Positions 1 to 8,736 are shown, counted from the stretch's first letter. The stretch is 32,535 bases of DNA from Clostridiales bacterium (GCA_019422525.1 JAHZDE010000003.1:282445-314979), one strand, 5' to 3'. Numbers and translations are program-made. The notes: generated by a model not told the origin, from the letters alone.

Positions 1-114
1 TTGAGCTCTTCAGAGATGCAACTCACCCCCGCAAGGGGACGGTAACCATACCGGAATCCAGAAAAATACCAGTACAAAGACGATGCAACTCACCCCCGCA
101 AGGGGACAGTCAAC
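1..114 (+). CRISPR. CRISPR array, distal end (two repeats, one full spacer)
   Basis: Two copies of a 32-33 nt repeat start at 15 and 82, a period of 67 nt with a 35-nt unique spacer at 47-81. The first 26 bases are identical. The repeat contains a CCCC-(C)GCAA-GGGG hairpin and ends in AAC, as many class 1 repeats do. The second copy differs near its 3' end (ACAGTCAAC against ACGGTAAC), as expected of the degenerate terminal repeat. Bases 1-14 would be the end of the previous spacer, so the array continues left of the window. A terminator follows at once. No cas gene is visible, so the type cannot be set; a stem-forming 32-nt repeat would suit type I-C, but this is a guess. Confidence 0.82.
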
Positions 115-157
115 AAAAAAGGCCTACTCGCTGCTTTCAGGCAGCAGTAGGCTTTTT
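115..157 (+). terminator. Intrinsic terminator at the end of the CRISPR array
   Basis: GCCTACT plus GCTGC (one bulged C) pairs across a TTTCAG loop with GCAGC plus AGTAGGC, followed by six T. The A-run on the left makes it potentially bidirectional. It directly follows the last CRISPR repeat and would end the precursor crRNA. Confidence 0.8.
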
Positions 158-184
158 TCCTGTTCCAATCGAAAACCATACAGC

Positions 185-219
185 AAAAAAGGCTGACCCT
201 TTTCGGGGCCAGCCTTTTT
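185..219 (-). terminator. Intrinsic terminator of the Na/Pi cotransporter gene
   Basis: A GGCTG...CAGCC stem extended by CCC/GGG around a TTTTC loop, flanked by six A on the left and five T on the right, so it can work in both directions. It lies 26 nt beyond the stop codon of the minus-strand transporter gene. Confidence 0.75.
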
Positions 220-244
220 GTGTGTAATATCTGTTTTCTTTTGA

Positions 245-1903
245 TTATCCCTGTACCGATGCCCCTGCTGTCAGCGGAACGGTTTCGTTCTTCTGCCACA
301 ATGCAAATGCAATGTTGGTAGAGTGGTCTGCAATTCTTTCCAGATTGGTAATCAAATCATTATAAATTGCGCCGCCCTGGGCAGTACACAGGTTCTGGTT
401 CAAACGGGATACATGGTTCTCTTTGTATTCCTTGGCCATCTTGTCAATACTGTCTTCCGTCGTATTGATGGTAAAGGCCAAATCAAAGTCCAGCCGCCGC
501 TCCTGGAACAGACGGCAGGAATCATCCAGGACACTGATGACTTTATCCTGCATCAAATGCAATTCCTGAATGGCCTGATCACTAAAGGTGGTCTTGGTTT
601 CCTGCAGCTGGATGGCCTGCTCGGCAATATTTTCGCTGTGGTCCCCAATCCGCTCAAAATCGTTTACCACATGGAACAGGGAACCTACCAGCTGCCGGTC
701 ATCGTCCTCCAGCTCCAGCGCGTTGATTTTTACCAGATATTCCGTAATATTCGTGTTTAAAAAGTTTAGGACGCCCTCGTTGTCTTCCAGCTCTTCCATT
801 TTCTGCGTGTCCCCGCTGAATAGCATTTCCATGGACATCAGGTAGTTTTTCCGAGCCAAATCACCCATACGGGCCACTTCTTTCAGCACCTGTGCCACGG
901 CAATGGGCGGAGCCTTCAGAATCCGGGAATCCAGGAATTTGAGGGACTTGGCTTCTTTGGTCTCGTCCTCTCCGGGAATCACCAGGCAGGCAAGCTTGAC
1001 CAGATAGTCGCTCAACGGCAGCAAAATCGCCGTTGTCACCACGTTAAAGGTAATGTGCACAATGGAAATTTGCATGAGAATGTTATCGGGAGCCGCCATT
1101 TTTACCCAGCTGACAAAGGGGGTAAACAGGCTGATGCAGATAAACAGCGTAGCGCCGATAATATTGAACAGCAGGTGTACCGTTGCAGTACGCTTAGCGG
1201 TACGGTTGGTGCCGATACAAGAGAGCACTGCGGTTACGCAGGTACCGATATTCTGGCCAAAAATGACGAACACAGCCGACTCGATGGGCACAACGCCCTG
1301 GCCTGCCAGCGCCATCAGCACGCCCACCGAAGCGGAAGAACTTTGAATAATCGCCGTAAACACCAGACCAATGAGCACACCCACCAGCGGATTAGAGAAG
1401 GTGGACATCATTGTTTTGAACATCTCAGATTCGCTCAGTGGCGCCAGCGCATCACCCATGTTGGTCATGCCCATAAACAGGATACCAAAACCGGCGATAA
1501 TTTGACCCACATGCTTATACGTGGTCTTTTTGATGAACATGATCATCACAACGCCGATGAAGATAGCTATAGGCGCAAGGTCGTTGAGCTTAATGGCAAT
1601 CAGCAGACCCGTTACAGTCGTCCCAATGTTGGCGCCCATAATCACGCCGGTTGCCTGTGCCAAAGTCATCAGTCCGGCATTCACAAAGCCTACTACCATT
1701 ACCGTTGTCGAAGAGGAGCTCTGAATAATCATCGTTACCAGCAAGCCTACCAGCGCACCCATATACTTGTTGCGGGTCAGCTTTTCCACGATTTTTTTCA
1801 GCCGGCTGCCAGCTGCCATTTCCAAGCCGTCTCCCATCAGCTTCATGCCGTACAGGAACAGGCCCAGGCCGCCCAGAAGCATCATGACTTCTGAAATTTG
1901 CAT
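245..1903 (-). CDS. Na/Pi cotransporter family protein with C-terminal PhoU-like domain
   Basis: 552 residues. The N-terminal ~310 residues are polytopic membrane segments holding the duplicated signature of the family: QSSSSTT at about residue 61, then a second QSSSASVG at about residue 190, each within a hydrophobic repeat that also carries GANIGTT or GQNIGT. The C-terminal ~220 residues are helical and charged with PhoU-like patterns (NDFERIGDHSENIA, NLERIADHSTNIA). By family it takes up inorganic phosphate with sodium at the cytoplasmic membrane, the PhoU part probably being regulatory. ATG at 1903 follows a GGGGAA ribosome site. It is a single-gene unit with its own promoter and terminator; no other phosphate genes are nearby. 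Confidence 0.93.
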   Translation of the reverse strand: MQISEVMMLLGGLGLFLYGMKLMGDGLEMAAGSRLKKIVEKLTRNKYMGALVGLLVTMIIQSSSSTTVMVVGFVNAGLMTLAQATGVIMGANIGTTVTGLLIAIKLNDLAPIAIFIGVVMIMFIKKTTYKHVGQIIAGFGILFMGMTNMGDALAPLSESEMFKTMMSTFSNPLVGVLIGLVFTAIIQSSSASVGVLMALAGQGVVPIESAVFVIFGQNIGTCVTAVLSCIGTNRTAKRTATVHLLFNIIGATLFICISLFTPFVSWVKMAAPDNILMQISIVHITFNVVTTAILLPLSDYLVKLACLVIPGEDETKEAKSLKFLDSRILKAPPIAVAQVLKEVARMGDLARKNYLMSMEMLFSGDTQKMEELEDNEGVLNFLNTNITEYLVKINALELEDDDRQLVGSLFHVVNDFERIGDHSENIAEQAIQLQETKTTFSDQAIQELHLMQDKVISVLDDSCRLFQERRLDFDLAFTINTTEDSIDKMAKEYKENHVSRLNQNLCTAQGGAIYNDLITNLERIADHSTNIAFALWQKNETVPLTAGASVQG

Positions 1904-1956
1904 GTCGTATCATTCCCCACATTCTTTTTTCTTTCCGTTTTTATCGTACTATGAAT

Positions 1957-1984
1957 AGTATACCTGCTATTATTTTTATAGCAA
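1957..1984 (-). promoter_or_regulatory. Putative sigma-A promoter of the Na/Pi cotransporter gene
   Basis: On the minus strand TTGCTA (1979-1984) is followed after 16 nt by TATACT (1957-1962), about 55 nt upstream of the ATG. The rest of the 250-nt gap (1904-2153) is AT-rich and holds nothing else I can recognise. Confidence 0.5.
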
Positions 1985-2153
1985 GCATCATTCCCACTGA
2001 TTTTCTGAAACGCAGGAACATTCTTATCATATTACTTTTACGGCATTTTTACAATCTTTTTAAAAAACTTTTTTGCAGTCCAAGGCATGTTCGGCTCATT
2101 TTCAGAAATATGCTGCAGATTTTCCCATATCACATCCAAGCTTTTGCATATAT

Positions 2154-4007
2154 TTATTTTATAGTTTCTAATGAATTGATATCGGCCTCGGGAGCCTCAT
2201 TATCAATGGCTGTATAAATACAGGAATAGGATGATTCCTGCATCTGTAGCGTTCCACTGGCAATCCACTGGAATTCACGCAGGGTATAGCCATTCTGCTC
2301 ATTCCCATATCCATAAATGGATTTAGGCGCATAAATCCAATCGGGACGCCGGTTTAAATCCTGCACCAGATAGTCATAGAGCAGGCTGCTATCCAAAGTA
2401 ACTTCCGATACGGTTGGAGCCACTATCGAACAGTCCCCACACAGATAGCCGAAGGGAAGGTTGCCCACAATCAGCACTTTTTCTCCCGGCTTTTGAGAGG
2501 AGCGGATTTCCGCCACCATGCTCTCATAGGCCTGGGCATCAATTTCGGTAGTATACAGTCCCTGCGCCGGACCGGACGTCAGCTGTGTGTGCAGCTCCGA
2601 AACTGGCAGATCCCGATAAGACAAGGCCGAGCGGATAAAAATAGTGGTGCCCAGCAGGAAAAAGGCGACCAGAGCCATACAGGTGCGGATGACCGCCACC
2701 ATGGTTTCCATTGAACCCCGGTTCACTTGCCGGAGCAATGGCCCATAATTTTCATATACAATCAAGACGGCGGCTAACATAGAAGGCAGCATGGCAAACG
2801 AAGCTCCAAAAGCATCGGGGCTGTCACTCAGGTGTGCCCCCAAAGCCATCAATTGCCCTGGCAGATACATGCCCAGCAACAGAATTTTACAGCGCCTGCT
2901 GGGATTTAGTACACAAAGGATAATCGGCCAGATACCAGCGCTTGCCAACAGTTGGCTCATTTTGGCATTGGCAGGCATGTCCCAGTCCGGCTGTACAATA
3001 ATCAACACAATGTTTGCCAGAATACATATCGGCAAGACAATTTTGACGGCTGTGTGGAAAACATCTTCTATGCGAAAAGGTAAATCAAAAGAAAAGGGCG
3101 CCCATTTAGCCAAAAGCATGAGCAGTAAAATTGAAATCTCGGCCAGATATAGAAAATCTGCCTGAGAGTAGCCTTCAAAAAATGTGAACACGCCCCGCCC
3201 GTAGCCGGAAAAAGGATTGTGCCGGTCGGTTATCAGCCAGGGAAGATAATTCCACAAAACCCGCCAGCCCAAGCGATTCCCCAAATACAAGAGCAATGCT
3301 GCCGGCGGGACAATAACACCGGACAGAAAACACCAGAACGGTTTTTGGGACCGGTGTCCATTTTTTAAAGGTCCGGGCCGGTATAACAGCAGCATCAGCA
3401 GCATCGGCACCACTGCCAGCAGGAAGGTTGGATATACAATCCCCCCTACCCCGGCAAAAAGCCCGGCAAAAAGCGCACTGCGCCCTGTGTGTACCGCGTC
3501 CCGGCGATAAAGCCATACCAGCGTGGTACAGGACAGCACCATCAACAGCAGCCCTGTCGAGGAATAGGAAAAATTAAAAATCATCCCCGGCACAAAGGCC
3601 GCTGTCAGCCAGCCAGCCAGCATGGCTGCCAGATGGCTTCGGCAGAATTGCAGCAGCCGCCGGTATACCACCCCGGCCACCGCCATGTGAACAAACAGGA
3701 ATATAATCCGCCCTGCCAGAAGGATCCCGTCCATACTCCCCTTCCACTGACGGTATACTGCCAAAAAGGGTGCCACCAAAATGGACCATCCCATGTGGCT
3801 GTCCCAACTGTCTACCAGCGGCGTGTCTCCCAGCAGCAGGCGATAGGGCGCTGCAAAGGCTACTGATTCATCCGACCAGTCAAACCCTCGAAATGCCCTC
3901 CAGAAAAATAACAGAAACAGCACGGCAAAACCGGCCCATGGCAGCACCTGCGCTGCTGGATACCGCTTTTTATTCCGTCCTGTGATCATTTCCAACCATA
4001 CATTCAT
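2154..4007 (-). CDS. Polytopic membrane protein, possibly GT-C type glycosyltransferase-like
   Basis: About 617 residues with some 10-12 predicted hydrophobic segments through residue ~455, then a soluble C-terminal domain of ~160 residues. An early acidic loop after the first membrane segment (RGFDWSDESVAF) and a following DSWDSH resemble the first extracytoplasmic loop of GT-C/PMT-like glycosyltransferases, but I cannot confirm that family. An in-frame TTG at 4022 could extend the protein by five residues. I prefer ATG at 4007 because a GGGGGAA ribosome site stands eight bases before it. It lies downstream of, and in the same direction as, the AraC gene. No function is assigned beyond membrane protein. 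Confidence 0.75.
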   Translation of the reverse strand: MNVWLEMITGRNKKRYPAAQVLPWAGFAVLFLLFFWRAFRGFDWSDESVAFAAPYRLLLGDTPLVDSWDSHMGWSILVAPFLAVYRQWKGSMDGILLAGRIIFLFVHMAVAGVVYRRLLQFCRSHLAAMLAGWLTAAFVPGMIFNFSYSSTGLLLMVLSCTTLVWLYRRDAVHTGRSALFAGLFAGVGGIVYPTFLLAVVPMLLMLLLYRPGPLKNGHRSQKPFWCFLSGVIVPPAALLLYLGNRLGWRVLWNYLPWLITDRHNPFSGYGRGVFTFFEGYSQADFLYLAEISILLLMLLAKWAPFSFDLPFRIEDVFHTAVKIVLPICILANIVLIIVQPDWDMPANAKMSQLLASAGIWPIILCVLNPSRRCKILLLGMYLPGQLMALGAHLSDSPDAFGASFAMLPSMLAAVLIVYENYGPLLRQVNRGSMETMVAVIRTCMALVAFFLLGTTIFIRSALSYRDLPVSELHTQLTSGPAQGLYTTEIDAQAYESMVAEIRSSQKPGEKVLIVGNLPFGYLCGDCSIVAPTVSEVTLDSSLLYDYLVQDLNRRPDWIYAPKSIYGYGNEQNGYTLREFQWIASGTLQMQESSYSCIYTAIDNEAPEADINSLETIK

Positions 4008-4088
4008 CGGTATTTCCCCCAAAGCATCGTACCGGTATTGTGCTTTTTTACAGCACAGGCAAACATATTCCTATTATAGCATACTCTT

Positions 4089-4117
4089 CCCCGCCAGAAA
4101 ACCACCAGCAGGCGGGG
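4089..4117. other. GC-rich hairpin between araC-type gene and membrane protein gene
   Basis: CCCCGCC at 4089-4095 pairs with GGCGGGG at 4111-4117. On the minus strand the stem is not followed by a T-run, so it would be a weak terminator. A TATAAT (4073-4078) just downstream could be a -10 box for the membrane protein gene, but no good -35 was seen. Confidence 0.35.
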
Positions 4118-4125
4118 ATTTTCAT

Positions 4126-5043
4126 TCATTTTTTTCCTTTTCCGGCACCTCTGCTGTTTTCTTCTTTTATACCGGAACTTCCTGGGCGGTAGTCGCTGGG
4201 GGCATGACCGGTGGTCTTTTTAAACATTCGGGAAAAATAGTTATAGTCCTCCATTCCCACCATCTCCCCGGCTTTCGTCAGGGGAACGCCACTGGCAATC
4301 AATGCCGCTGCCCGGCAGCAGCGAAGCTCATGAAGATAGCCGGTTACGGTCCTTCCCGTATAGCGGCGAAAAATCCGGCACAGATAGGGCACCGACAACC
4401 CAAATTCTGCGGCAATGACCGGAAGGGCTGTTTGAGAGGAATCATGATACCACCGGGACAGATATTCCAGGATTTCCCGGGTTCTCTGTAAGCTTTCCTG
4501 TCCCATGGGCAAAGCGTTCCCCGCCTCCTCCCCGGCACTTTGAGGCAGACAGCGAAACAGCTTTCCGATAATCTCTAAAAGTTTTCCCTTGACCACCAAT
4601 TCCATTCCCGCTTTTTGAGAGTTCCACTCTGTTACCAAATCCCCAAACAGTTGGGAAAGCTCTCCATCTCCATGAAAAAACGGGGAGATTTTCCCCAACT
4701 GCTCCACAATCAGGGAAGCATAACTCCGGGAGTCCGAAACCCGGATTTCGTTTCGCAGCAAGTCAGGACGAAACTGAATAATATAATGCTTGGTTCCGTT
4801 TAAAAAATCCACGCCTCGATGGGGAACCCAACTGTTAACAAATCCCACGTCTCCCGGATACAGCCACTCCTGTTCCCCGCCGCACCCCAGCAGAACCCCG
4901 CCGGTAATCACATAGTAAAACTCCAGCTCCTGGTGCCAGTGAAATTCGCACCCAGGCCCGCCGGAATCATGCCGATGCTCGCAAACCAGCAGCGGAAGCC
5001 CCCTTTCCGGCAAGGGAACCGTTTCACAATAAAAAGATTCCAT
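4126..5043 (-). CDS. AraC-family transcriptional regulator with N-terminal cupin
   Basis: 305 residues from ATG at 5043, chosen because GGGAGG precedes it by five bases. The open frame continues upstream into the divergent sulfatase gene, but that part is not protein-like. The N-terminal ~150 residues form a cupin-type sensor with a His/Glu-rich strand (HRHDSGG, FHWHQELEFYYVITGG). The C-terminal ~100 residues hold two helix-turn-helix units typical of AraC/XylS (FGLSVPYLCRIFRRYTG; VGMEDYNYFSRMFKKTTGHAPSDYR). Such regulators usually sense a sugar and activate a neighbouring catabolic gene. The divergent sulfatase is the obvious target, though that is inference. Confidence 0.93.
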   Translation of the reverse strand: MESFYCETVPLPERGLPLLVCEHRHDSGGPGCEFHWHQELEFYYVITGGVLLGCGGEQEWLYPGDVGFVNSWVPHRGVDFLNGTKHYIIQFRPDLLRNEIRVSDSRSYASLIVEQLGKISPFFHGDGELSQLFGDLVTEWNSQKAGMELVVKGKLLEIIGKLFRCLPQSAGEEAGNALPMGQESLQRTREILEYLSRWYHDSSQTALPVIAAEFGLSVPYLCRIFRRYTGRTVTGYLHELRCCRAAALIASGVPLTKAGEMVGMEDYNYFSRMFKKTTGHAPSDYRPGSSGIKEENSRGAGKGKK

Positions 5044-5085
5044 AAGTGCCTCCCAGTTAGGATAAAATTGTGCTAAATTTATATC

Positions 5086-5114
5086 AGTATACCCGTTTTC
5101 CAAATTCCTGTAAA
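5086..5114 (-). promoter_or_regulatory. Putative promoter of the AraC-type gene
   Basis: TTTACA (5109-5114) and TATACT (5086-5091) are separated by 17 nt on the minus strand, about 43 nt before the ATG. On the plus strand TACAAT (5119-5124) is a possible sulfatase -10 with a poor -35, which would fit dependence on an activator. Confidence 0.6.
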
Positions 5115-5192
5115 GGGCTACAATAAAAGCAGAAAAATCTGCCAGAACTCCCTGCCTAGTGCAACGAGTTTCGGAGAACGGAGTGAATACAT

Positions 5193-6644
5193 ATGAGAAT
5201 CCTCTTTTTGGACATTGATACCCTTCGCCCCGACCATATGGGCTGCTATGGCTATGGCCGGAACACCACCCCGAATATGGATAAAGTTTGTGCCGAAGGG
5301 GTACGCTTTGATAACTATTATTGCTCGGATGCCCCCTGCCTGCCTTCCCGTGCAGCACTGGTTAGCGGTATGTTCGGCATCCGCAACGGTGCGGTAGGCC
5401 ACGGCGGAAAAGCTGCCGACCGATTCTCCTGCCGTCCCAGCCGGGACTTTACCAATCTGATTGATGACAACTGCTTCCATCAAATTTTCCGCCATGCCGG
5501 AATGCACACCGCATCCATCAGCACCTTTGCCGAGCGTCATTCCTCCTGGTGGTTTAACGCGGGCTTTAACGAGTGCTACAATGTGGGCGGCCGCGGCGGT
5601 GAATCCGGCGAAAAAGTGCTTCCCGTAGCGCTTGACTGGCTGGCACGCAACGGCGAAAAGGACAACTGGTTCCTGCACGTCCATTTCTGGGACCCCCACA
5701 CGCCCTATCGGGCACCGGTAGAATTTGGCAATCCTTTTGAAAACGAACCCCTCGATGGCTGGATTACCCCGGAAGTTTTTGCTGAACACCGCAAGCACGT
5801 AGGCCCTCACTGTATCAACGAACTGGGCATGTACAATTCTGACCGGAACCCGGGAGCTCCCCGCCAGCTTGGCAAGGCTGAAACCATGGAGGAATTAAAA
5901 CAGGTGATGGATGGCTATGACTGCGGCATCCGTTATGCCGACAGCCTGATTGGCCGGATTTTCGACTCCCTTCGAAATATGGGGGTATATGAGGATACCG
6001 CCATCATTATCACGGCTGACCACGGCGAAAATATGGGAGAGCTGGGGATCTATTCCGAGCACGCTACAGCCGACTACCCCACCTGCCACATTCCATTTAT
6101 TATCAAGTGGCCCGGCTGCCGGAAAGGCGGCGTAGACACAGGCCTGCATTATAATCTGGATGCCTTGCCCACCATGGCAGAGCTGCTGAACGTGCAGAAG
6201 TCCGAATACTGGGATGGCGAAAGCTATGCGCCTTCCCTCTTTGAGGAAACCGACACCGGTCGGGATAGCCTGGTTCTCTCCCAGATGGCCCATGTGTGCC
6301 AGCGCTCCGCACGTTTTGGCGACTGGCTGTATATACGCACCATTCACGGCGGCTTCCATCTGTTTGATAAAGAGATGCTGTTCAATATCAAAGAGGACCC
6401 CCACGAACAGCATGATGTCAAAGCTGAACATCCTGAACTGTGCGCCAAGGGTGCGAAAATCATTCTGGACTGGCAGGAAGACCAAATGAAAAAATCCGAA
6501 ACCGACGTTGACCCCATGTGGGTGGTATACAAGGACGGCGGCCCCTATCACACTTGGGGGCATCTGGAAGAGTATGCCCGCCGCCTGGAAGCCACCGGCC
6601 GTGCAGAAGGAGCACGTTTACTGCGGGAAAGATACGGAAAATAA
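5193..6644 (+). CDS. Sulfatase (formylglycine-dependent, S1-type)
   Basis: 483 residues, no signal peptide, so probably cytoplasmic. The N-terminus (LFLDIDTLRPDHMGCYGY) provides metal ligands. Cys49 lies in C-L-P-S-R followed by AALVSG, the sulfatase signature whose Cys is converted to formylglycine; in anaerobes an anSME radical-SAM enzyme does this, and none is encoded here. A second metal motif, TADHGENMGE, lies near residue 275. It is expected to remove sulfate from a sugar or glycan; the substrate cannot be read from the sequence, though mucin or glycosaminoglycan breakdown products are plausible in a gut anaerobe. A GGAG ribosome site precedes the ATG. It is divergent from an AraC regulator, with a 149-bp shared control region. 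Confidence 0.93.
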   Translation: MRILFLDIDTLRPDHMGCYGYGRNTTPNMDKVCAEGVRFDNYYCSDAPCLPSRAALVSGMFGIRNGAVGHGGKAADRFSCRPSRDFTNLIDDNCFHQIFRHAGMHTASISTFAERHSSWWFNAGFNECYNVGGRGGESGEKVLPVALDWLARNGEKDNWFLHVHFWDPHTPYRAPVEFGNPFENEPLDGWITPEVFAEHRKHVGPHCINELGMYNSDRNPGAPRQLGKAETMEELKQVMDGYDCGIRYADSLIGRIFDSLRNMGVYEDTAIIITADHGENMGELGIYSEHATADYPTCHIPFIIKWPGCRKGGVDTGLHYNLDALPTMAELLNVQKSEYWDGESYAPSLFEETDTGRDSLVLSQMAHVCQRSARFGDWLYIRTIHGGFHLFDKEMLFNIKEDPHEQHDVKAEHPELCAKGAKIILDWQEDQMKKSETDVDPMWVVYKDGGPYHTWGHLEEYARRLEATGRAEGARLLRERYGK

Positions 6645-6705
6645 TATACATATAGAATTATTTGATATGTAAATTCCTATTTGTATAGTAAAATTTATAA
6701 AAAAT

Positions 6706-6728
6706 AGGGCTTCCTTCGCATAAGCCCT
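6706..6728 (-). terminator. Short hairpin with T-run on the minus strand
   Basis: AGGGCTT (6706-6712) pairs with AAGCCCT (6722-6728). On the minus strand it is followed by ATTTTTT. It may insulate the sulfatase end from antisense transcription; no minus-strand gene in the window needs it. Confidence 0.35.
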
Positions 6729-6756
6729 TGCAATTGGGGAAGAGTTCCGATATAAT
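6728..6756 (+). promoter_or_regulatory. Putative promoter upstream of tRNA-Leu
   Basis: TTGCAA (6728-6733) and TATAAT (6751-6756) are 17 nt apart. The predicted start, about 6763, falls at the foot of the terminator-like hairpin that precedes the tRNA. Confidence 0.55.
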
Positions 6757-6761
6757 AACAG

Positions 6762-6791
6762 AGAGGCTGGCAAAAGCCGGCCTCTTTTTTT
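6762..6791 (+). terminator. Terminator-like hairpin directly before tRNA-Leu
   Basis: AGAGGCTGGC pairs with GCCGGCCTCT (one T-G wobble) around an AAAA loop, followed by seven T, a textbook intrinsic terminator. Its T-run ends two bases before the first base of tRNA-Leu, so there is no room for a promoter in between. It probably ends sulfatase transcripts, yet tRNA transcription must pass it. Confidence 0.8.
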
Positions 6792-6792
6792 C

Positions 6793-6876
<84 letters not shown>

Positions 6877-6879
6877 TAA

Positions 6880-6930
6880 TATAATCTGCGTCTTATTCTG
6901 TATAATAATAAGGCGCAGATTATATTTTTA
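6880..6930 (+). terminator. tRNA-Leu terminator
   Basis: A long, near-perfect inverted repeat (AATCTGCGTCTTATT against AATAAGGCGCAGATT) with a short TA-rich loop is followed by a T-rich run. It begins a few bases after the tRNA CCA. Confidence 0.65.
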
Positions 6931-6959
6931 TTATAAATCATATAATACTTGTATAATAA

Positions 6960-7021
6960 TTCACTTTTTAAATCCGCAGTGAAATTGTATATTATATTGC
7001 AATTCGAATATATATTTCACT
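6960..7021. promoter_or_regulatory. Repeated TTCACT/AGTGAA half-sites before the methyltransferase gene
   Basis: TTCACT at 6960-6965, AGTGAAAT at 6978-6985 and ATTTCACT at 7014-7021 form two overlapping inverted repeats about 45-106 nt upstream of the methyltransferase ATG. A binding site for a regulator, such as the methyltransferase itself or the controller protein, is possible but unproven. The motif differs from the repeats before the controller gene. Confidence 0.35.
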
Positions 7022-7065
7022 TATTATAAAAACTCAACATTGCGAATTAGTGAGGAATAACAATA

Positions 7066-8100
7066 ATGACCAGTCATAGAATTATTGTAGCAAATAGTAC
7101 CAATTTGTCATCAGTAGTGAACAGTTCTGTTAATTTGATTGTCACATCACCACCGTATCCTATGATTGAAATGTGGGACGAAATATTTTCATTACAAGAT
7201 CCAAGTATTAAAACGGCTTTGGAACAATGTGATGGATACCAAGCGTTTTCTAAAATGCATGATATACTGGACTCTGTATGGGAGGAATGCGATAGGGTTC
7301 TTGCAGAGAATGGATTTATCTGTATAAATATTGGAGATGCAACAAGAACAATCAACGATCGTTTTCAATTATATTCGAACCATGCGAGAGTTATTCATTT
7401 TTTCTTAAATCGTGGATATAGTGTTCTTCCAGATATTCACTGGAGAAAACAGTCAAACGCTCCTAATAAGTTTATGGGATCTGGAATGTACCCAGCTGGA
7501 GCATATGTAACCTATGAACATGAATATATTCTAGTGTTTAGAAAAGGTGGTAAGCGCATATTTCACGGAGAAGAAAAGCTTCGCAGACAAAAAAGCGCCT
7601 TTTTCTGGGAAGAAAGAAATATATGGTTTTCTGACCTTTGGGATATAAAAGGAACAGCTCAAGGTATTTTTACCTCTACTTCCCGAAATCGTAGTGCAGC
7701 CTTTCCATTCGAAATTCCATATCGACTGGTAAATATGTATTCAATTGAAGGAGATACTGTTCTTGATCCTTTCGCTGGATTAGGCACAACTTCCTTAGCT
7801 TGTATGGCCGCTAACAGAAATAGCATTGGTATTGACATAGACCCAGAAATTGCAAAGATGGCTATTGAAAGTATGTCAATAAATTTAAATCGTCTAAATC
7901 AGATTATAACTGATCGAATTAAACATCATATCGAATTTATAAACTCTCTATCTGATGAAAAAAAAGAGAAATGTTATGATAATTATAGACATGGATTTAA
8001 GGTTAAAACTAAACAAGAAACAAAGATAGAATTAGAGATGATTTCAAATATCATTCAAAATGACTCTACAATTATTTGTTCATATTGCAATATGCAATAA
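7066..8100 (+). CDS. Type II DNA methyltransferase, N4-cytosine-type (beta-class order)
   Basis: 344 residues. The catalytic motif TSPPYPM lies near the N-terminus (residues ~28-34) and the AdoMet-binding motif DPFAGLGTTSLACMAANRNSIGIDID near residue 235, the order of beta-class enzymes. The SPPY form of motif IV is characteristic of N4-cytosine methyltransferases. It would protect the host DNA at the site cut by the neighbouring endonuclease, which faces it tail to tail 45 bp away. The gene is distinctly AT-rich relative to its mid-GC surroundings, suggesting horizontal transfer. The start is a GAGG ribosome site followed, with rather long spacing, by ATG. The recognition sequence cannot be read directly. 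Confidence 0.92.
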   Translation: MTSHRIIVANSTNLSSVVNSSVNLIVTSPPYPMIEMWDEIFSLQDPSIKTALEQCDGYQAFSKMHDILDSVWEECDRVLAENGFICINIGDATRTINDRFQLYSNHARVIHFFLNRGYSVLPDIHWRKQSNAPNKFMGSGMYPAGAYVTYEHEYILVFRKGGKRIFHGEEKLRRQKSAFFWEERNIWFSDLWDIKGTAQGIFTSTSRNRSAAFPFEIPYRLVNMYSIEGDTVLDPFAGLGTTSLACMAANRNSIGIDIDPEIAKMAIESMSINLNRLNQIITDRIKHHIEFINSLSDEKKEKCYDNYRHGFKVKTKQETKIELEMISNIIQNDSTIICSYCNMQ

Positions 8101-8145
8101 AAAAAGCGCATGATAAAATTTTTCTTGTATTTGTAAACTTTTTGG

Positions 8146-8736
8146 TTAGTCTTCAACTTCAATTTTTAAGCCAGTTTTAGTTTTGTCATAGTAAATCATT
8201 TTTACATCAATTACTTCAGGTAGCCTTTTCATTGTCTTATATGTAATCGGCTTTATAGAATATGAAGTTTCACCCACATATCCATCAATACCTTTCGATT
8301 CTTCTTCTGGGGTTGCAAGGCGATAAGTTTTCTCTTGCCTTTTAGCCAGAAATGCAAGAATAGCTTTCTGGACATACATCCCGTTAAAAGTCTTCATAAT
8401 AAGAAGATCTTCTACCCAATGTGCCACCATTTCTCTATCTATTAGCACAATTGCGCTTTTTAGATTTTGAATTTGTGCAAAAATCTTGTCTGTAGCTTTT
8501 TTAAAGGCATCAGGATATTGAGTTGTATACCATTTTTTCCAATTTTGAATAGTAATCTCATCACATTCTTCCATAAACTCTGGAAAAAGATTTGACATCT
8601 GGCCTACTACGTTTGGGCGAGTGCCCTGAGCATTTTGATTTGCCCAATTAATCAATTGGGAAGTATATTTTGGAAACACAAAAGTCTTACCTTCATTAAA
8701 TTCAGCTATTTCATCATTTTTGATTGTATATTTCAT
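8146..8736 (-). CDS. Putative type II restriction endonuclease, MjaI-like
   Basis: 196 residues from ATG at 8736, chosen because GGAGG stands seven bases before it; the frame runs further upstream but that part overlaps the controller gene out of frame. The central GTRPNVVGQMSNLFPEF segment recalls what I remember of the MjaI (CTAG-cutting) endonuclease family. That is recollection of a pattern, not a search result. Position next to an N4-type methyltransferase and just after a controller gene supports the restriction role independently. It overlaps the controller gene by 23 bp, so translation may be coupled. If the family call is right the site would be CTAG. Strongly AT-rich. Confidence 0.68.
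   Translation of the reverse strand: MKYTIKNDEIAEFNEGKTFVFPKYTSQLINWANQNAQGTRPNVVGQMSNLFPEFMEECDEITIQNWKKWYTTQYPDAFKKATDKIFAQIQNLKSAIVLIDREMVAHWVEDLLIMKTFNGMYVQKAILAFLAKRQEKTYRLATPEEESKGIDGYVGETSYSIKPITYKTMKRLPEVIDVKMIYYDKTKTGLKIEVED

Noticed and set aside
5044..5358. N-terminal extension of the AraC gene into the sulfatase
   Set aside because: The extension has no AraC-like sequence and lies before a strong ribosome site and promoter; it would overlap the sulfatase coding sequence.
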